A stretch of 64,000 nucleotides of DNA, from the NCBI RefSeq assembly GCF_000002425.4, contig NC_037253.1, forward strand, positions 1,359,228-1,423,227, written 5' to 3'. Below, piece after piece: positions 58,628 through 64,000 of this stretch (position 1 is its first letter; each line of letters starts with the position of its first letter). Source of the DNA: Physcomitrium patens. Lineage: Eukaryota > Streptophyta > Bryopsida > Funariales > Funariaceae. The notes under the pieces are model-generated. The model was not told the DNA's origin. It ran no database searches and saw nothing but the letters and a program-made list of their open reading frames with translations. A program made the position numbers and the translations under genes.

Positions 58628-59056
58628 TCAAAGCATCGTTTGGGTAGGCCCACGTCGGCACTCATTCAACATATCGATATAAAACTGGCACCTCCCGATA
58701 TCACTGTTGTTGGCATTCACGCAGTCCTGGAACGCCTTCGACTGGTTGGCACAAGCGTCAGCAGAAACGGGCTGCGCGAGGGGCGCCTGGCCACCGCTAT
58801 CAGGCTGCCCTCCAACATGCTCATGCACTACCGTCCGCGGTCCCATGACACTATCAACTGCCCGGTGCGCCACGGCAGACCCAGTTCCAAATGCCAATCC
58901 CTGCGCGATAGTGCTCCCAATCCCGGACAACATTCCTCCTCCTCCCTGACTCTGCTGCGGCACTGCGGGCGGGTGTGCCTGGCGCACGGGCGCTGGCGGC
59001 GGTGCTTGGCGAGCCACTGGCCGTGGCGCAGGTCGCGAAGAGCGTTGGCGAGGCAT
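58628..59056 (-). CDS. Twin-CX9C CHCH-domain mitochondrial protein (CHCHD2/CHCHD10/Mix17 type)
   Basis: 142 residues in one exon, ATG at 59056, TGA at 58628-58630. Residues 1-38 are basic, proline- and alanine-rich (MPRQRSSRPAPRP), like the mitochondria-targeting start of this family. Residues 39-70 are a glycine/alanine-rich hydrophobic segment (GIGSTIAQGLAFGTGSAVAH). Residues 101-134 are the CHCH domain, with C102-X9-C112 and C123-X9-C133 (a twin CX9C motif, all four cysteines present). Such proteins are folded by Mia40-type disulfide exchange in the intermembrane space and relate to respiratory-chain and cristae maintenance. The frame stays open upstream to 59257, but the MPRQRSSR start fits the family. 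GC-rich codons contrast with the AT-rich surroundings. Nothing is broken. Confidence 0.92.
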   Translation of the reverse strand: MPRQRSSRPAPRPVARQAPPPAPVRQAHPPAVPQQSQGGGGMLSGIGSTIAQGLAFGTGSAVAHRAVDSVMGPRTVVHEHVGGQPDSGGQAPLAQPVSADACANQSKAFQDCVNANNSDIGRCQFYIDMLNECRRGPTQTML

Positions 59057-59420
59057 GGCGCTTCGATGCAAAGATCCTAATAAAAATTGCGCACAATTCC
59101 AGGTGAAACAATATTGCCAGAAAATTCGAGAACCCACAGAGGCCTTAGATCTGTGTAGGTCACGGGAGTTGGACGAGAGGCGGTGGCGATGGCGGTTCCG
59201 CTGCAACTGAAGCTGCAATAGGGTCTCGAAGGGAAGGCACCACCAAGATCGAGACAAGCCCTAAAATTCTTTTGCGAGTTGGCATGGGTTTGCATCTAAC
59301 GTGGCACGCTGAGTGCTGAAGTGGCAGGTGAAATGCTGAGGTGGCATCTGCCATCGGACCAATCAATGGATTGGACTCGTGGTTATTGATGCGTGATATA
59401 ACTTGCAATGACAAGAAGCG
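59057..59420 (-). promoter_or_regulatory. Upstream region of the CHCH gene with phased GTGGCA repeats
   Basis: GTGGCA occurs at 59301, 59321 and 59341, exactly 20 bp apart; the latter two are within TGCTGARGTGGCA. The first is part of ACGTGGC (59299-59305), an ABRE/G-box-like core. A CCAAT box lies at 59359-59363. No clear TATA box. The region holds the 5' UTR and likely promoter of the minus-strand gene. Function is inference from position. Confidence 0.55.
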
Positions 59421-59884
59421 TCATAAGCAACTTGGATTGTAATATAGGAAAAGATGTAAAACAAATATTCCTATAAAATAAAATCACATTTTAGTTTGTT
59501 GAGCTAAAACTCTACATGTGGTGGAATCATGGAGCGCTGGAAGATTTCAGCTACTGACTTTCAAACCTGACAAGTGTAGATCAGTTAGAAAATATTGCAA
59601 ATGTAATTTCTTCTGAAATGGTTTGAACGAATGCTTCTCTAAGATTGGTGAGGAGCACAACAATGGCATCCACTATATACCCCTAAGAATAAAGAGCTGA
59701 AAGAATAAAGGAAAAGTAGCATTCATAAACCTTGTCTGTAGGAGTAGCAGCATCAAAGAGATAAAATTTGGGTTGATTTAACAACTCTTTAGTAATAATA
59801 CCATTTGTTAATTGATTAATCATTAAAAAGATTAGAGATAATAATATTATAAATTTATTAATAAAACCTCAATAATATTAGATC

Positions 59885-59920
<36 letters not shown>

Positions 59921-62900
59921 GAATAGTCTTACAACTAAATCCTATAATATATTAATCTATATTATTTTTTTCCTAAATTACCTTAGATCTAAATCTTATT
60001 TTAACTTGGATAAACATCATATCTTGTCTTCAATCTAAATTTGATATTAGGCAATTTTAAACCTAAATTATATATTAAACAACTTAAAATTTGAATCAAA
60101 ACTTAAATATTATACACGTTTTTAAATTTAAACATCTCAATCTCATATCTTTCACAAAATTCTCTGAAGATAAAAGTTAATAAAAGAAAAAAGGAAAAAC
60201 ATAATTTGGCTAGATAAGAACCAAAATAAGAAAAAATATGATTGGAATGATATTATGACATATCAAAATAACATAGAATTTGGAAAAAATAACAATATAC
60301 AATCTATAAATGCATTTATTAAACAAAAGATACAAAAATCATTATATTCCATAAATACCAGATATTAATACAATAATATTTTGTAAGTAAAGAAATAATT
60401 TATTTTTAGGTAGAATAGTTTAAAAAATAATTTTCAATTATATGATTGTTTTGTTTGAAAAAACGAGTGTTTATATTCTTTTAAATAATGTATATATGAG
60501 AAAGAAAGAAAAAAAAGGAAAAGAAAAAAAGAAGATTGATGTAGATTTAAATTTAGATTTAAACTTATATTTTTATATATATATATAAAAATTTGGATCT
60601 AAGTATTAAATTAATAATATATTTTTAAAATAAATTCATTTATATCTAATTTTTGTTGTGAATATAAATCTTGTTATAGACTTATATTTGGTTTAATTTT
60701 AGATCTAATTCTCATTTTGAATCTAAATTAATAGATAATTATACTTTAGATCTATCATATTATTATTGTTATTATTATTTTTCATAATTTTTAGTTAATA
60801 CATAATCTATAAAATATTATTATAGATGACAAGTATTAATCTTTTAATTTATACCTGTAGTAATGATAGTTCTTTTTATGCATTTACTATTAAGACTAAA
60901 GATATTGAATGGAGTAAAGATTTGCATAAGTTTACCAAAAGTGGTGGTTGTAAATTGTGACTTCTGAGTATTAAATGTAGATTTGATGCAAAATAATACA
61001 ATCAATTCAATTTAATTGTAGATAGTCTTGATTTTAGATTATAATTAAGTCATAATTTAAGATTAAAATTGAAGAATTATTATGATAAGATCTATAAAAG
61101 TTTTTGTATAACTAATATAGAAAATTTTAGACAATATTGAAAAATAATTATTAAAAAGAAAGAAGAAAATTAAGGGATACACGACATAGATATTTTTATT
61201 TTATTTATTTTTATTCATTTTTTAAATCTTTTAGATACTATTTATAAATAAACTTATAATTTATTGAAAAATATAGAATCATCATAGATTACAAATATAA
61301 TTGATGTAATTTTTTGTGAGAATAAATAAATTTATCTAAATAGAATGACTTAAAAATCCACCCAATAATAAAAAAATATTTAATTACTTTGAAATATATA
61401 TTTTTTAAATTTTTAATCTAATATAATATATTATTATATCAACTATCTAAGATTTTTACATCTATATAAGCAATATTCATCAAATCTTGCTCCAATTTTC
61501 ATAATGGCCTTTTAAAGTGATAAAATAATTTATTAAAATTTTTAAAATATTTTCTAAAACATCTTAAATAAATTCTAAGAAGTTCTAAATGTATATTTAA
61601 TGATACTAAGATGCTAAAATTATACTAAGACTATTTTTTTCTATCTTGGTGATTTATTAAAGTAATAAATTTAAATTAAATAAACTAAAATCTTATTTTT
61701 TTCATAAATAAGTATGCTTTTCTACCTACTAGCTATTATTTATAAGCTTTTAACAATAATAAACATGATTAAAAGACTATGCAAAAAAATAGTCTTATAA
61801 ATCAAATAAAAACTATTAAAATTAAACTATAATATTAAATCAAGAAATACAATTGATTCCAAGATTTATTAAGACTATAATTTTATATTTTGTTTTCTAA
61901 GAAAATCTAGTAATTTTTTATACTTTAATTGTTTTAATAAATATCTATATGATAAAATATATTTTCTTATCTTAATATTCTAATATCTAAACAACTCTAA
62001 ATTCTATTTTTATTGAATTCACCAATTAAGATGTGTAACTAGGATTTTCAATTTGTAATAAATTATAATAGTAATAAATATTAGAAATACGGTAATTTAA
62101 ATTTAAATAAAACTAATTTAGGATTAATTTTTAGTTTATAAATTACTTATAGCATCATTTCTACTACAATTAAATGAATTAAATACCAAAACTAAGAAAA
62201 TATGATAAAAGCAACAGATTTTAGAGATAAAAAAAGTCAATAAATTATTAATTATGCTCAAAGTTGTTACATGTTTTTAAATATAATAAATTTAAATTAT
62301 AATTTTAAAATATGAATTTTTTAAGAAAAAATTAAATAGAATATCATAGTCTTATAAAACACTTGAGATGATAAAAAAAATTAATATTTAAAAGTTAAAG
62401 TAGTAATTAAAAAATAAATAAATTCAACTAAAAATATATAATTTTAGAAGATAAGAGAGTAGAGTATTAATTTTTACTCGTAAATTACCTCATCAAGGGC
62501 AAAATATAGTATTAGGATTCAAAAAAAGAAAAATGTTTTCAATAAGAATTTATTTTTTTAAAGATGAAACAATAGATTCAAGTTAGAAGATAGACTTGGT
62601 TATCTTAGTCAAGTGCAATAGCAACAAGATAAATCTAGCTAAACTTTCTAAAAGACATCAACTTCATGTAGAATTAAAATAAATAAATAAGAGATATATT
62701 TTTAAAATAAGAAGATATTAGAACAGTTTTTGTAAATCACAAAAAACTAAGCAATATTAATTTAATCTTAGAATAAAAAATATATTAAAAACCACTTTAT
62801 TGAAAATTTTACCAGATGTTTAATTAGTAATTTTTTACTAATTATAAAATTATTTCTATAATTAGTAAAAATATTTTTTATATCCTAAAATTAAAATAAT

Positions 62901-64000
62901 AAATGTTACAAGTAAAGTTATTATTTTTTTAGAGAATTAATTATAAAAAAACTTAAATGATATTTAGATAATATAAATTTATTAGATCTAAGTTCAATGA
63001 TAGTTTTATCTTTATACTAACTGATTTTTAAATTTTAAGAAGAATAATAATTCATTGGCTAAAATTTACAATTATGATATAACTAATGGTTTAAAATTAG
63101 ATTGACTTAAAACTTATAACTAAACCTAGGTTTTTTAAGGCAACCTCTTCAATCATTATATTTTATGAACTTAGTCTTTTTCATTTCAACTAATTAAGAT
63201 AGAAAGAAAAAAAAAAAACAAGAAAAAAAAAAAAAAAAAAATATTTTAATAAAATATTAAAACAATTCCATATGTTTTATTTTTTGGGGGGATTTTTTAA
63301 GAAAAAAATCATTATATATCAGATATTAATTTTTTAATTTTTTAATTGAACTTTTTTATCATAAAAAAATTAGTAATACATTTGCACAAGTAAATCTGAG
63401 CCAAAGCACTCAAAACACATGTATACAAGTTATATAATTCATACATTATGCAAAGAAGACAAACAATAGACTTTACTAAATAAAACATAAATATACTATT
63501 TATGCACTTCTAAAAAAAAAATTACATGTATATAAGGTGATTCTAATTTGCAAAATACTTCCAAGAATCAAGTATAGAGTATACTGAGCAATTATTTTTT
63601 AAGTGAATTAGAATATTAAATAAACTAAAACTTTGAAAATAGCTTAATCTGGTCACATCAATTTGAATATATATACATTTAAAAAAAAATAAGAACCTAG
63701 ATATTTATAACTAATAGAATTTTGATTTCTAAGCATCAAAAAAAATATTTCTTAATTGATGTTTTGATAAGTTCAGAAAACCAACCTTTAGTTTATTGAA
63801 ACTATATTATTTATTTATTTTTCCTCTATTTTTTTACAATCTTTTTTTCAAAACATAGATCTTTAGATTATAAAAATTAAGAATAAAAAACATTTTTGTA
63901 CCAATTAGTGTATTATTTGTGAAAAATATTGCAAGCATCCAATATTATTCTTAATTTAAGAAATTAATTGAATATACGTGATTATATTTTTACCTTCTAT
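59421..64000. other. AT-rich intergenic sequence, no gene
   Basis: No open frame, repeat match or RNA gene that I can support. Simple sequence includes a (TA)n tract near 59889-59917, A-runs near 63205-63240 and a GGGGGG run near 63285. It may be very old decayed repeat DNA. Confidence 0.6.

Noticed and set aside
58640..59080. Plus-strand ORFs over the CHCH gene
   Set aside because: Antisense shadows of the GC-rich minus-strand coding sequence, which has the conserved cysteine pattern.
1..64000. tRNA, rRNA or organellar insertions
   Set aside because: I found no cloverleaf-like A/B-box pairs and no sequence that I recognise as plastid, mitochondrial or ribosomal. A covariance-model and organelle search would be needed to exclude them.

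Overview
This is nuclear DNA of a land plant: AT-rich, full of (TA)n tracts, and almost entirely built of decayed Ty3/gypsy-type LTR retrotransposons nested in one another. The style of the gag and pol fragments would fit a non-seed plant such as a bryophyte, fern or lycophyte, but I cannot fix the species. The only ordinary gene I can support is a small twin-CX9C mitochondrial protein of the CHCHD2/CHCHD10/Mix17 type near 58.6-59.1 kb on the minus strand. It lies in a GC-richer island (about 56.1-59.4 kb).

Left region, 1-15.4 kb. Two near-identical gypsy elements lie head to head. A is on the minus strand, and its 3' end lies outside the window. B is on the plus strand and complete from LTR to LTR. 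B (6668-15105) sits inside the 5' LTR of A: the first ~270 bp of A's LTR reappears at 15106-15378, and CCGG is duplicated on both sides of B. The result is an imperfect palindrome with ~6.5 kb arms around a ~0.27 kb centre. A in turn starts inside an LTR of a second family (D-type).

Middle region, 15.4-40 kb. C (minus strand, D-type family) carries a copy of an unclassified ~1.8 kb repeat X. E is an old, diverged A-family element (minus strand). It is split by an inverted second copy of X, and that copy is split by F, an element with two 699-bp LTRs, a decayed target-site duplication, gag, protease, RT, RNase H, integrase and an extra coiled-coil ORF between integrase and the 3' LTR. The protease of F is interrupted by H1, a solo-LTR-like insert. 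A plus-strand gag fragment (K) and a D-type LTR (J) close this region.

Right region, 40-56 kb. Very AT-rich decayed DNA is followed by H2, an H-family copy that is split by element D (46829-52648). D carries a third H copy (H3) with a perfect TTTTA duplication, and has lost its integrase core by deletion. From 56.1 kb the island begins. It holds two possible minus-strand exons of unrecognised genes, a short ORF and the CHCH gene with a striking 20-bp-phased promoter repeat. From 59.4 kb to the end I see only AT-rich sequence.

Relative order of insertion read from the nesting: E before X-right before F before H1; H2 before D before H3; a D-type LTR before A before B. All retroelement reading frames here are broken, so none is likely to be autonomous.
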